This document shows positions 52,040 to 60,281 of a stretch of DNA of 64,000 nucleotides, in pieces. A model generated the notes under the pieces. That model was not told where the DNA came from and made no database searches. It saw only the letters and a list, made by a program, of their open reading frames with translations. This DNA is from RUG695 sp050943135 (lineage in GTDB: Bacteria > Planctomycetota > Planctomycetia > Pirellulales > Thermoguttaceae): positions 124,001 through 188,000 of the forward strand of contig JBMNOP010000003.1 in assembly GCA_050943135.1 (NCBI GenBank), given 5' to 3'. A program made the position numbers and the translations under genes. Position 1 is the first letter of the stretch; each line of letters opens with the position of its first letter.

Positions 52040-54898
52040 TCAGAGTTCATCTTGTTCGATGCGCGGGATTTCGGGATGTGTGTCCAGGAACCGGCGATAG
52101 GCCTCGGCGTTCTCCCCCTCGTCAAGGGGAAGGTTGGTCGTCCAGTTCAGGCTGTTCCCCTCGTCAAAGAGGGTGCCCGAAGCCAAGATGATTCCGATCT
52201 CGTCTTTCATGGTTTCCGCCTGGTCGGGACGGTCGACCAGCAGAGAGATTTGCGGTGCCAATTTCAGCGAGGGGACGGCGATATCGTCGAGATACTTTTT
52301 CCCGAGTTCAAGGTCGGCAAGAGGCTGATTCAGATCGACCCGCAAGAAAGATTTCATCCCCAACTCGGCGGCGAGGTTCGTAAGTTCGCGCAAGGTTTCC
52401 ACGGTATTCGCGTAGGTGATCTCGGGGGTGCTGTTGTTCTCGGGGCTTGTGTGTGTCGAAAAGAGTACGGTATCGACGCCAAGGAGCGCGCCCTTCTTGA
52501 GAACCGCTTTCATCGTGGCCATCGCGCGTTCATACTCTTCTTCGTCGTTATTACTCAGGCGCAGGTCGGGGAAGAGATTGATCCCCGACGAGAAATCGAC
52601 GGCAAGGTGAAGACCATGCCGACGGAACCATCCCGCTTCCCGGGCGACGGCCTCTTCCGAACGGAGATCGAAATAGCGCCAATCGAGGGTGATTCCGTCG
52701 TAATGTTCGAAGAAGGTCGGGCGGGCCAAGATTTCTTCCTTGGCCATCACCGGATGACGCAATTGCAGGAACCGTCCTTTCGGGGCAGGAGGGATCGGAA
52801 GGTCGTCGATCATCGCGGTTTTCTCTTCTTTGAGGGTTACCTCGAAGACCCGCACTTCGCCCACCGCGATGGTCGTGTCGGTATGCCTGCCGCGATCGAA
52901 ATGGTCGTAACCGACCGGCATGAATCCGGGCCGGGTCCGTTCCGTGTCGGGAACCGGAATTTCGCGAATCGAAGCGATTTCGCCGATCCGCGACCGGATG
53001 GCAAACGGCAGTTCAAGGAGCCCATGATTAAAGACCCCGACGGTCCAGACGCGATCGGCTTTCCGGCAGACGATGCTGCCGAGATCTTGCCCCACATCGA
53101 AGAGGACCGTTTGGTCGAGTTCGCGGCGATAAATCTTTTCGGCGTGGGCCAGGAGCGGATACGGGTTTTCAAGAACCTGATCGACGCGGATCGGAAGGTA
53201 CCCTTCCACCGCCCGCTCGCCCGGGATTCCGAACGGGGTGTTCAAGACCAGGACCGTCCCTTTCCCATGGGAAACTTCGAATGCCGCGGTCTTCCCCCCG
53301 CAGGAGGCGAGTACCCGCGCGTCTTCCGGAACCGAGACCGAAATCAGGGTAAAGGGTTGCGATTCCCTCACGCTTTCGTTCCCGTCGGCAAAAAGAATTT
53401 CGGCGCCTGCCTCGAAGCGGTCAGACCCGAGGATTCTCATCCCGAGGAACCCGTCGAGCGCTTCGAGATTCCCGGCGGTGAAAACAAGGCGCCCTCCCCC
53501 TTCGACGTAGTCGGTCAGCTTGCGGATCAGTTCGGGGTTACGCGACGTCGGCTTCCCTTCCAGATTCCTGCGCGGGTCGCCTCCGGTCAGCCGATCGGCG
53601 ACAATCAGGAGGGGGTAGCGGTTCAGGATCCAGAGGGGCGCGTCGGTAAGGAGCGAGTCCGTTGCGTCTCCGTAAGGAGTCGCCGACAAAAACCCTCTTT
53701 CGTTATAAAAGTAGGAAGAGGACTGATAGTCCGGATAGATCAGGCCGAGCAGGTTATTGTTGAGATAATCTCCCGGACCGTAGGGGATATTCCCCCAAAC
53801 ACGGTAAGATCTCGGCGAGTAGAGATGCCGCGGGAACGACCAGCCGCAGAAGAAATCGCAGAGGAGGGCAACCGGCGTGATCATCGTTCCCGGGTCCCCA
53901 TGTTCTTTGACCCATCTTGCGGCATCGCGCTGAATTTCCCCGATCGGGGTCAGCTCGCCTTCGCTGAACCAGCCGTTTTCGAAGCCGACGGCGGCCGAAT
54001 TGTAGAGGATATGGGAATAGAGCAAACGTTTCATCAGGCTGAGGCTCGTCCCCTGATCGATCTGATTCGGATACGATTTGAATCCCCAGCGGTTGTAGAT
54101 CGAGGCGTTTCCGAACCAGAGGACGCCGTACTGTTTCCCCGCGCCGCGGATCCAGGAATAGTAGACCTGGCTGTTCGGAAGCGCCTGCGCCGTTTCGGCC
54201 CCGATCAGGGTGTAGATCCCTTCTTTGAGGAAATAATGGCCGAAATTCAGGGAAACGAGGGTCGCGAGGCGGTTCCCCAGATCGTCTCCGAGGCGTTCGA
54301 AATGGCGTTGGAAGTTGAGGTACTGATTGAAACGGCATCGGGTCACCGGAGTCATCCTCGATGCGTAGAACCCGATATACCGGCCATCCTGTTCCCCGTT
54401 ATCCATCCCGAGCCATTGGGGGCCGAGGATTTTTTCGAGCGTTTCGAAACTCTTTTTCGCAGGGCGATTCTGTACCCAGGTTCCGCGTCCGTAAGGGCCG
54501 CTGCCCGGCACGTATCCCCAGAGGTCGAACACGAAGATCCCGTTCTTTTTCGCCCATTCGGCGAATTCGTCGAGATTATCGATATGTATCGTGCTATGGT
54601 GGGGCCAAATGATCGTTCCCAGGTCGGCCTCGGCGTAAGGCCGATACATTTCATCGAAATCGACCCCTCGGGTCCGGCCGGTTTCCTTGTCGCGGACGGT
54701 CCTGATTCCACGGCAGGTCATGAAGAGGACCTCGTCGCCGAACGTTTTCCGGTCGGGCGGCGTAACGGCAAACCGACCGCGGTCGGGATGCTCGGCCGGA
54801 TCATAGCGGTTAACGTAGATCCGTTTGGGCGGATCGGCGGCAAAAAGGGACGAAACCCCGAGAAGTACGACACAGAGGATCATACGGACGGAACTCAT
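52040..54898 (-). CDS. Large secreted protein with two barrel-like domains
   Basis: A 952-residue protein with a signal peptide (MSSVRMILCVVLLGVSSLFA); the ATG at 54898 has GAGG five bases upstream. Residues about 25-420 look like a glycoside-hydrolase TIM barrel (FAEWAKKNGIFVFDLWGY, CRFNQYLNFQRHFERLGDD). About 430-640 resemble the amidotransferase-like domain often linked to such barrels (YPLLIVADRL, YVEGGGRLVFTAGN). Residues 690-950 look like a xylose-isomerase-type barrel (HYDGITLDWRYFD, FLRVDLNQPLADLELGKKYL). No family is assigned. It is probably a periplasmic or outer-surface glycan enzyme. Confidence 0.6.
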   Translation of the reverse strand: MSSVRMILCVVLLGVSSLFAADPPKRIYVNRYDPAEHPDRGRFAVTPPDRKTFGDEVLFMTCRGIRTVRDKETGRTRGVDFDEMYRPYAEADLGTIIWPHHSTIHIDNLDEFAEWAKKNGIFVFDLWGYVPGSGPYGRGTWVQNRPAKKSFETLEKILGPQWLGMDNGEQDGRYIGFYASRMTPVTRCRFNQYLNFQRHFERLGDDLGNRLATLVSLNFGHYFLKEGIYTLIGAETAQALPNSQVYYSWIRGAGKQYGVLWFGNASIYNRWGFKSYPNQIDQGTSLSLMKRLLYSHILYNSAAVGFENGWFSEGELTPIGEIQRDAARWVKEHGDPGTMITPVALLCDFFCGWSFPRHLYSPRSYRVWGNIPYGPGDYLNNNLLGLIYPDYQSSSYFYNERGFLSATPYGDATDSLLTDAPLWILNRYPLLIVADRLTGGDPRRNLEGKPTSRNPELIRKLTDYVEGGGRLVFTAGNLEALDGFLGMRILGSDRFEAGAEILFADGNESVRESQPFTLISVSVPEDARVLASCGGKTAAFEVSHGKGTVLVLNTPFGIPGERAVEGYLPIRVDQVLENPYPLLAHAEKIYRRELDQTVLFDVGQDLGSIVCRKADRVWTVGVFNHGLLELPFAIRSRIGEIASIREIPVPDTERTRPGFMPVGYDHFDRGRHTDTTIAVGEVRVFEVTLKEEKTAMIDDLPIPPAPKGRFLQLRHPVMAKEEILARPTFFEHYDGITLDWRYFDLRSEEAVAREAGWFRRHGLHLAVDFSSGINLFPDLRLSNNDEEEYERAMATMKAVLKKGALLGVDTVLFSTHTSPENNSTPEITYANTVETLRELTNLAAELGMKSFLRVDLNQPLADLELGKKYLDDIAVPSLKLAPQISLLVDRPDQAETMKDEIGIILASGTLFDEGNSLNWTTNLPLDEGENAEAYRRFLDTHPEIPRIEQDEL

Positions 54899-55611
54899 AA
54901 AAACCTCATCTTTCTTGTACCTTGAACGATCCGACGGGAGAAGGTCGGTACGGCTCCCTTTCCATTCCAACCATTCTACCCCGGGCGGAATCGGACTTCA
55001 ACTCTTTCGGCACGTCACTGAAAGGGGTGCCCGCCCACGGTAAAACGAGCGAAAGAAAAAGCGGGGAAGCCGCGCCGATTTTTAACCGAGGCTTTCTCAA
55101 AGGGTTGAAACGGCTCTAAAACGGGTGAATTGCGGAGACAGGGTGAAGAACGAGTCCGCGAAACAATTCGGGTTTTTTCAAAGGGGTTTCAAAATGATGC
55201 GAAGGCCCGACCGGAGGAATGGACGGTCGAGCCCTGCGAACTTTCCCGACCAACTTTTGACGATTTCGACCTCCGGCGAACGCCCGGGGAACCTTCGATC
55301 GACAAAAGGCGGAAATCTTGAACACCGACCGGCGAGCCGATGGCCGGAAAGGAGAATTTGCGAAGAAGCTTGACAAACGAGAGGCGCTTAAGAATAATTA
55401 AGAGGGGCGGGATTCGTTTTTCATCGTTGATTTCTCCCGCGCGGGGCAAATCGAGGGCAAGAGGTTCATGGCGACATACCCCGTTTTACTGCCCGGGAAA
55501 ACGCGTTCCCCCCGGGACCGGGATTGATGTAACACAAAAGTGCCGTGCGATCGAATCTCCTCGACTCCGGCAGAGGAATTTACCGTTTTATTTTGAAAGA
55601 AAGGTGATTTT
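54899..55611. other. 713-bp intergenic region, no supported gene
   Basis: Lies between divergent secreted-protein genes. Short open frames exist on both strands (for example 55125-55373), but none has an initiation signal or a recognisable product. A CCCGGG (55492-55497) / CCCGGG (55511-55516) inverted repeat is present. AAGGTGA precedes ATG 55612. I could not place a good promoter for either neighbour. Confidence 0.35.
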
Positions 55612-56487
55612 ATGCTGACAAGACGCAATATGTTCAAGGCCTCGCTCATCGCCGGTGTCTCGGCCGCCGGGCTCGGTGGTTCGGCGTTTGCCGAAGAAGG
55701 AGCGAAACATTGCCGGGGCGCACGCGGTGCGCTCATCTACCCCGACCTTCTCGGATGGAAGATCGGCCCGCAGATCTACTCGTTCAATCGTTTCCCGTTC
55801 GACGAAGCGATCAAACTCGTTGCCAAATGCAACGTGAAGAGTTTCGAGCTCTTCAGCGGCCAGAAACTTTCGCGAGGGAGCGACGAGTCGGTCGGTCCCA
55901 ACATGTCGAAAGGGGCGTTTAAACGCTTCCGGGAACTCCTGATCGAAAACAACGTCGTCCCGCACGCCATGGGGGTTTGCCCGGCCGACCGCGCGCATTT
56001 CGAGTTCGCCGCCGCTTGCGGTTTCTCGGTCATCAACGTCGAACCACAATTCGAAGATCTTCCGCAGGTCGATAAACTCGCCCAGGAGTATAAGATCAAC
56101 GTCGGGATTCACAATCACCCGAAAGCGTCCCGTTATTGGGATCCGAAAGTCGTTCTCGAACGTTTGGCGGACTGCAGCGACTGGATCGCTGCCTGTTGCG
56201 ATACCGGCCACTGGCTCCGGAGTGAGCTCGACCCGCTCGAATGCGTGAAAATGTTTAACGGCCGGATCGCCAGTTTCCATATCAAAGACCTCACCCCCGA
56301 AAAGGTCGATATTCCTCTCGGTCAAGGGGTCTGCAAGATCGCCGACATTCTGGCCGTCTGTGCCGAAGCGCGTCTCCGGATCCCCTTCTCGATCGAATAC
56401 GAATCCGATTGGGACAACAACCAGCCGCTGGTGGCCGAAGGGATCAAATTCTTCAACGAAACGGCGCGGAAGATCGTCGAAGGGTGA
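55612..56487 (+). CDS. Tat-exported sugar phosphate isomerase/epimerase-like protein
   Basis: A 291-residue protein with a twin-arginine signal (LTRRNMFKASLIAGVSAAGL) and an AP-endonuclease-2 / xylose-isomerase-type barrel. Metal-ligand regions are seen in NVEPQFE, VGIHNHPK (His), CCDTGHW (Asp, His) and SIEYESDWD (Glu). This group is greatly expanded in Planctomycetes and Lentisphaerae and is often exported. The sugar substrate is unknown. It is monocistronic and followed by a strong hairpin. Confidence 0.85.
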   Translation: MLTRRNMFKASLIAGVSAAGLGGSAFAEEGAKHCRGARGALIYPDLLGWKIGPQIYSFNRFPFDEAIKLVAKCNVKSFELFSGQKLSRGSDESVGPNMSKGAFKRFRELLIENNVVPHAMGVCPADRAHFEFAAACGFSVINVEPQFEDLPQVDKLAQEYKINVGIHNHPKASRYWDPKVVLERLADCSDWIAACCDTGHWLRSELDPLECVKMFNGRIASFHIKDLTPEKVDIPLGQGVCKIADILAVCAEARLRIPFSIEYESDWDNNQPLVAEGIKFFNETARKIVEG

Positions 56488-56508
56488 GGCCCGAAACCCA
56501 ATCACCGA

Positions 56509-56547
56509 CTTTACCCCGCCGAAATCTCTGATACCGGCGGGGTAAAG
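56509..56547. terminator. Perfect 13-bp hairpin after the isomerase-like gene
   Basis: CTTTACCCCGCCG (56509-56521) and CGGCGGGGTAAAG (56535-56547) form a perfect 13-bp stem with a 13-base loop, 22 bases after the stop codon. There is no T run, but stem strength suggests termination. A second, smaller hairpin CCCCAC/GTGGGG lies at 56619-56637. Confidence 0.6.
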
Positions 56548-56734
56548 CGGTTGACGCCGCGGTTTCGAAACTTGTTGATCGATCACCGCCGATTGATTTA
56601 TCTTCGAAAGGGAGCCGTCCCCACCCACTCCGTGGGGGGCAATGTTCGTTGCCATCGATGATTTTTATTTTTGCCGGAGCTATCCGCCGTTCGGACAGAG
56701 AAAAATACCGTAACCGCACCTGAAAGAGACCGGA

Positions 56735-59700
56735 ATGCTCAAGCTCGAAGAGATCACGAAAGGAATCCAAATCGCGGGGCTGGTTCCCGGAGAATTGGTA
56801 AATGTCGTCAGCGCGGACTCTTTCGGCGAGTCGTTGAAAATCACCTACAGCCTGGCCTCGGGAGGTGTTTCCGAGACCCTTCTGAACCGGTCCGACGAAG
56901 AACGGCTTTCGAAGGCGGAAATGGGGCTGGCGTGGTCGTTTGATTCCGACCCCGGGGATTTTCGTCGGGCGTTGGAGGCGTTCCGTATCCGGCTCGGTTT
57001 TCTCTTCGATCGGATGACGGCCATCCACTCGTCGCTGGTCGAACCTCTTCCGCACCAGATCTCTGCCGTGTACGATCGGATGTTAAAGCAAAACCCGCTG
57101 CGTTTCGTCCTTGCCGACGATCCCGGGGCGGGGAAAACGATCATGGCGGGTCTCCTGATCAAGGAACTCCTGATCCGCTCCGACACCCAGCGGATCCTGA
57201 TCCTCGTGCCCGGCGCCCTGGTCGACCAGTGGCAGGAAGAGATGTTAAGGAAGTTCGGCATCCGTTTCGAAACTTTTATTTCCCAGGGGAACGGGGCCGG
57301 AAACTTTTTTAACGAGCAGAACCTGGTGATCCTCAGGCTCGACCAATTCGCGCGCAACGAGGAACTCAAATCGGCCCTTGAAGATTCCACCTGGGACCTG
57401 GTCGTTGCCGACGAGACCCACCGCCTTTCCGCCCACCGGTTTTCCTCCAGTACAACCAAGAAGACCAAACGGTACAAGTTGGCGGAACTCCTCGCCCGGA
57501 ACAGTCGCCATTTTCTGATGATGACGGCGACCCCGCACAGCGGAAATAACGCGGATTTTCATCTCTGGTTGTCCCTCCTGGACCCCGACCGCTTCTACCT
57601 GGGAAGCAGTCCCGACGAGCCGGCCGTCCCCGAGGTTTCCGACGTGATGCGCCGCATGGTCAAAGAAGATCTTCGGAAATTCGACGGAAGCCCCCTGTTC
57701 CCGGAGCGGCGGGCCGAAACAATTCTTTTCCCCCTTTCCGAGAAAGAGCGCGATCTTTACGGGCAGGTTACCGAATACGTTCGTTCCGAGATGAACCGCG
57801 CCGAGCGACTTCAGAAGCAAGAGCGGAACAACCTCGGGTTCGCCCTGACCATCTTGCAGCGCCGGTTGGCGTCGAGCCCGCAGGCCATCTACGAATCGTT
57901 GCAGCGACGCCGCCGATTCCTCGAAAAGGATTTGCAAAACCGTCGGGAACATCCGGAAAAATACCCGAGGAGGGAACCCGAAACAGCGCCCTCCTCCGAC
58001 TTGCGCGCGGTACGGGTACCCTTCGATCTTTTCGCCTACGACACGGAAAAAGAGGACGACGACTTCTACGACCCGGACGACGAACAAAACGCCGACTACG
58101 TCGTCGCCGAGCGATCGATCGACGAGGTCGAAAAGGAGATCGAGACCGTCGACCTCCTGGTAGCTCAGGCCAAAAAGGTTGTCGATTCCGATGAAGACTG
58201 CAAATGGAACGAACTTTCCAAAACGTTGCAAAAACCGCAGTTCGTCGGACCGGACGGCAAGCGGCTGAAACTGATCATCTTCACCGAATACCGCGACACC
58301 CTCGACTACCTCGAACGAAAGATCAAAAACCTGTTGGGGGTTCCCGAGGCCGTCCTCGTGATTCATGGGGGAATAAAATTAACGGAACGAAACGAGATTC
58401 AAGAGAATTTTCGTAACGATCCCGATGTTTCGATCCTGATCGCCACCGATGCCGCGGGGGAAGGAGTCAATCTCCAGCGGGCCCACCTGATGATCAACTA
58501 CGATATCCCGTGGAACCCGAACCGGCTCGAACAGCGGTTCGGCCGCATCCATCGGATCGGGCAGACCGAACGCTGCTTTATGTGGAACATGGTTGCCGAA
58601 GGAACCCGGGAAGGAGAAGTCTTTCGTCGCCTCTTCTTAAAACTCGAGGCCGCGCGCGAAAAGTTGGGCGGGCGTGTTTTCGATATCCTGGGAAAGGTTT
58701 TCGACAAAGGGAAACTCAACCAACTGCTGATTCAGGCGATCATGCAAAAAGAGAGCCCCGAAGACCAAAACAAGATCAACAAAGAGATCGACGGGACGCT
58801 CGATCCTGCCCATCTCAACCGGGTGATTCGGGAAAACGCGCTCGTGCAACAAGCCTTTACCCCCGAGACACTCTATTCGGTCAAAGCCGAAATGGATAAA
58901 GCCGAGGCCCGCAAACTTCAGCCCTGTTACGTCCGAAATTTTTTTACCGAAGCGTTTCAACGTTATGGCGGAGAGATTCGCCGGCGGGAAGAAGGACGGT
59001 ACGAACTTCCGTTTATCCCCCCGGCCATACGAAACAACCAAAAGACGTTAAAAAAGATCGGCGGTGCCATCGCCAAAAAGTATGACCGAATCTGTTTCGA
59101 GAAAGAAAAGATTCGGGTGGCCAAGTCCGGAAGACAGGCCGAGTATCTCCATCCGGGACACCCGCTGGTCCGTTCCCTTACCGACCTGATCCTGGAAAAC
59201 CACTCGGCCCTCCTGAAACCGGGCACGGTCATGTTCGATCCGAGCGACGACGGTACGGAACCTTCCCTGATCTTCATGATCGACCATTCGGTTACCGAAA
59301 CCCTCGGCGGAAACGAGGTTTCCCGTCGATTGCAATTCGTTCGGATCCGGCCCGACGGAAGTGTCGAGAACGCCGGCTGGGCCCCCCACCTCGACCTGGA
59401 GCCCCCGTCCGACGAGGTTCTGAAGATTGCCGAAGAGGTCAAGAAGGAGTCGTGGCTGAACCGGGACATCGAAAAGCTCGCGCTCGACTACGCGATTCCG
59501 AACCTCTGCACCGATCATTTTCAAGAGGTCCGGCAAGAGCGTCGGCGCCATGTCGACAAGACGCTCCGGGCCGTGAAAGAAAGATTGACCCAGGCCATCA
59601 AAGGACTGGAACGCCGAATTCTTGTGGCTCGCGACGAGGTGAAAAGGGACGTTCAAATCAAGGTCAACCTGCAAAACCTCGAAAAAACGTTCGCCGAGCT

Positions 59701-60259
59701 CAGGAATCGCCTCGAAACCCGCGAAAAAGAGCTTGAACAGATGCGTTCCCTCTCGAACAAGCCCCCGGTCGTGATGGGGGGGATCCTTCTGATCCCGAAA
59801 GGCCTGTTGGACAAGAAACGGGGGATTCCGGCCAACACGGCCGATGCCGAAGCGCGCAAAGCCGTCGAGGCGATCGCGATGAACCTGGTCATGGAAACCG
59901 AGAGATCGTTCGGCCACACGGTGATCGACGTTTCCGCCGAGAAATGCGGTTGGGACATCACCGCCAGGCCGACCGCGAAAAACCCGGACGGGTCCGCGAA
60001 AGAGGATCGCCACATCGAGGTCAAAGGACGCCGCAAAGATGCTCCGACGATACTGTTCACGCACAACGAGGTCGTTTACGCGATGAATCAGCAAGATAAG
60101 TTCATTTTGGCGATCGTTCTTGTCGACGGAGATAAAGTCGAAGGCCCCTTCTATCTCCGTTGTCCGTTCAGCCGGGAACCCGATTTCGGCGTCGCGAGCG
60201 AAAACCGTTACCTCGACATCCTTCTGGATATGGCGGTCGCCCCGGAAGAGACCCTGTAA
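56735..60259 (+). CDS. SNF2-family helicase with C-terminal DUF3883 nuclease-like domain
   Basis: A 1174-residue protein. The SNF2 ATPase begins with a Q-region (LPHQISAVYDRM), then Walker A GAGKT (131-135), DETH (226-229) and motif III MTATPHSG. Helicase motifs IV-VI follow (LIIFTEYRDTLDYLE, ATDAAGEGVNLQ, QRFGRIHRIGQT near 590). A coiled-coil stretch (about 950-1010) leads to a DUF3883 end, where RHIEVKGRRK carries the E-x-K of a PD-(D/E)xK-like fold. The next two genes encode a DUF1156 methyltransferase and a DUF499 ATPase. This trio is a known anti-phage gene neighbourhood, related in composition to DISARM-like systems. It would act on unmodified foreign DNA (inference). Confidence 0.88.
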   Translation: MLKLEEITKGIQIAGLVPGELVNVVSADSFGESLKITYSLASGGVSETLLNRSDEERLSKAEMGLAWSFDSDPGDFRRALEAFRIRLGFLFDRMTAIHSSLVEPLPHQISAVYDRMLKQNPLRFVLADDPGAGKTIMAGLLIKELLIRSDTQRILILVPGALVDQWQEEMLRKFGIRFETFISQGNGAGNFFNEQNLVILRLDQFARNEELKSALEDSTWDLVVADETHRLSAHRFSSSTTKKTKRYKLAELLARNSRHFLMMTATPHSGNNADFHLWLSLLDPDRFYLGSSPDEPAVPEVSDVMRRMVKEDLRKFDGSPLFPERRAETILFPLSEKERDLYGQVTEYVRSEMNRAERLQKQERNNLGFALTILQRRLASSPQAIYESLQRRRRFLEKDLQNRREHPEKYPRREPETAPSSDLRAVRVPFDLFAYDTEKEDDDFYDPDDEQNADYVVAERSIDEVEKEIETVDLLVAQAKKVVDSDEDCKWNELSKTLQKPQFVGPDGKRLKLIIFTEYRDTLDYLERKIKNLLGVPEAVLVIHGGIKLTERNEIQENFRNDPDVSILIATDAAGEGVNLQRAHLMINYDIPWNPNRLEQRFGRIHRIGQTERCFMWNMVAEGTREGEVFRRLFLKLEAAREKLGGRVFDILGKVFDKGKLNQLLIQAIMQKESPEDQNKINKEIDGTLDPAHLNRVIRENALVQQAFTPETLYSVKAEMDKAEARKLQPCYVRNFFTEAFQRYGGEIRRREEGRYELPFIPPAIRNNQKTLKKIGGAIAKKYDRICFEKEKIRVAKSGRQAEYLHPGHPLVRSLTDLILENHSALLKPGTVMFDPSDDGTEPSLIFMIDHSVTETLGGNEVSRRLQFVRIRPDGSVENAGWAPHLDLEPPSDEVLKIAEEVKKESWLNRDIEKLALDYAIPNLCTDHFQEVRQERRRHVDKTLRAVKERLTQAIKGLERRILVARDEVKRDVQIKVNLQNLEKTFAELRNRLETREKELEQMRSLSNKPPVVMGGILLIPKGLLDKKRGIPANTADAEARKAVEAIAMNLVMETERSFGHTVIDVSAEKCGWDITARPTAKNPDGSAKEDRHIEVKGRRKDAPTILFTHNEVVYAMNQQDKFILAIVLVDGDKVEGPFYLRCPFSREPDFGVASENRYLDILLDMAVAPEETL

Positions 60260-60281
60260 AAACCGAGTGTTGAAAACAAAA

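Noticed and set aside
51677..54925. A 1082-codon open frame on the plus strand opposite the large secreted protein
   Set aside because: The minus-strand gene has a signal peptide, a ribosome binding site and domain-like sequence. The plus frame has no recognisable motif. It stays open because TTA, CTA and TCA codons are rarely used in the real gene.
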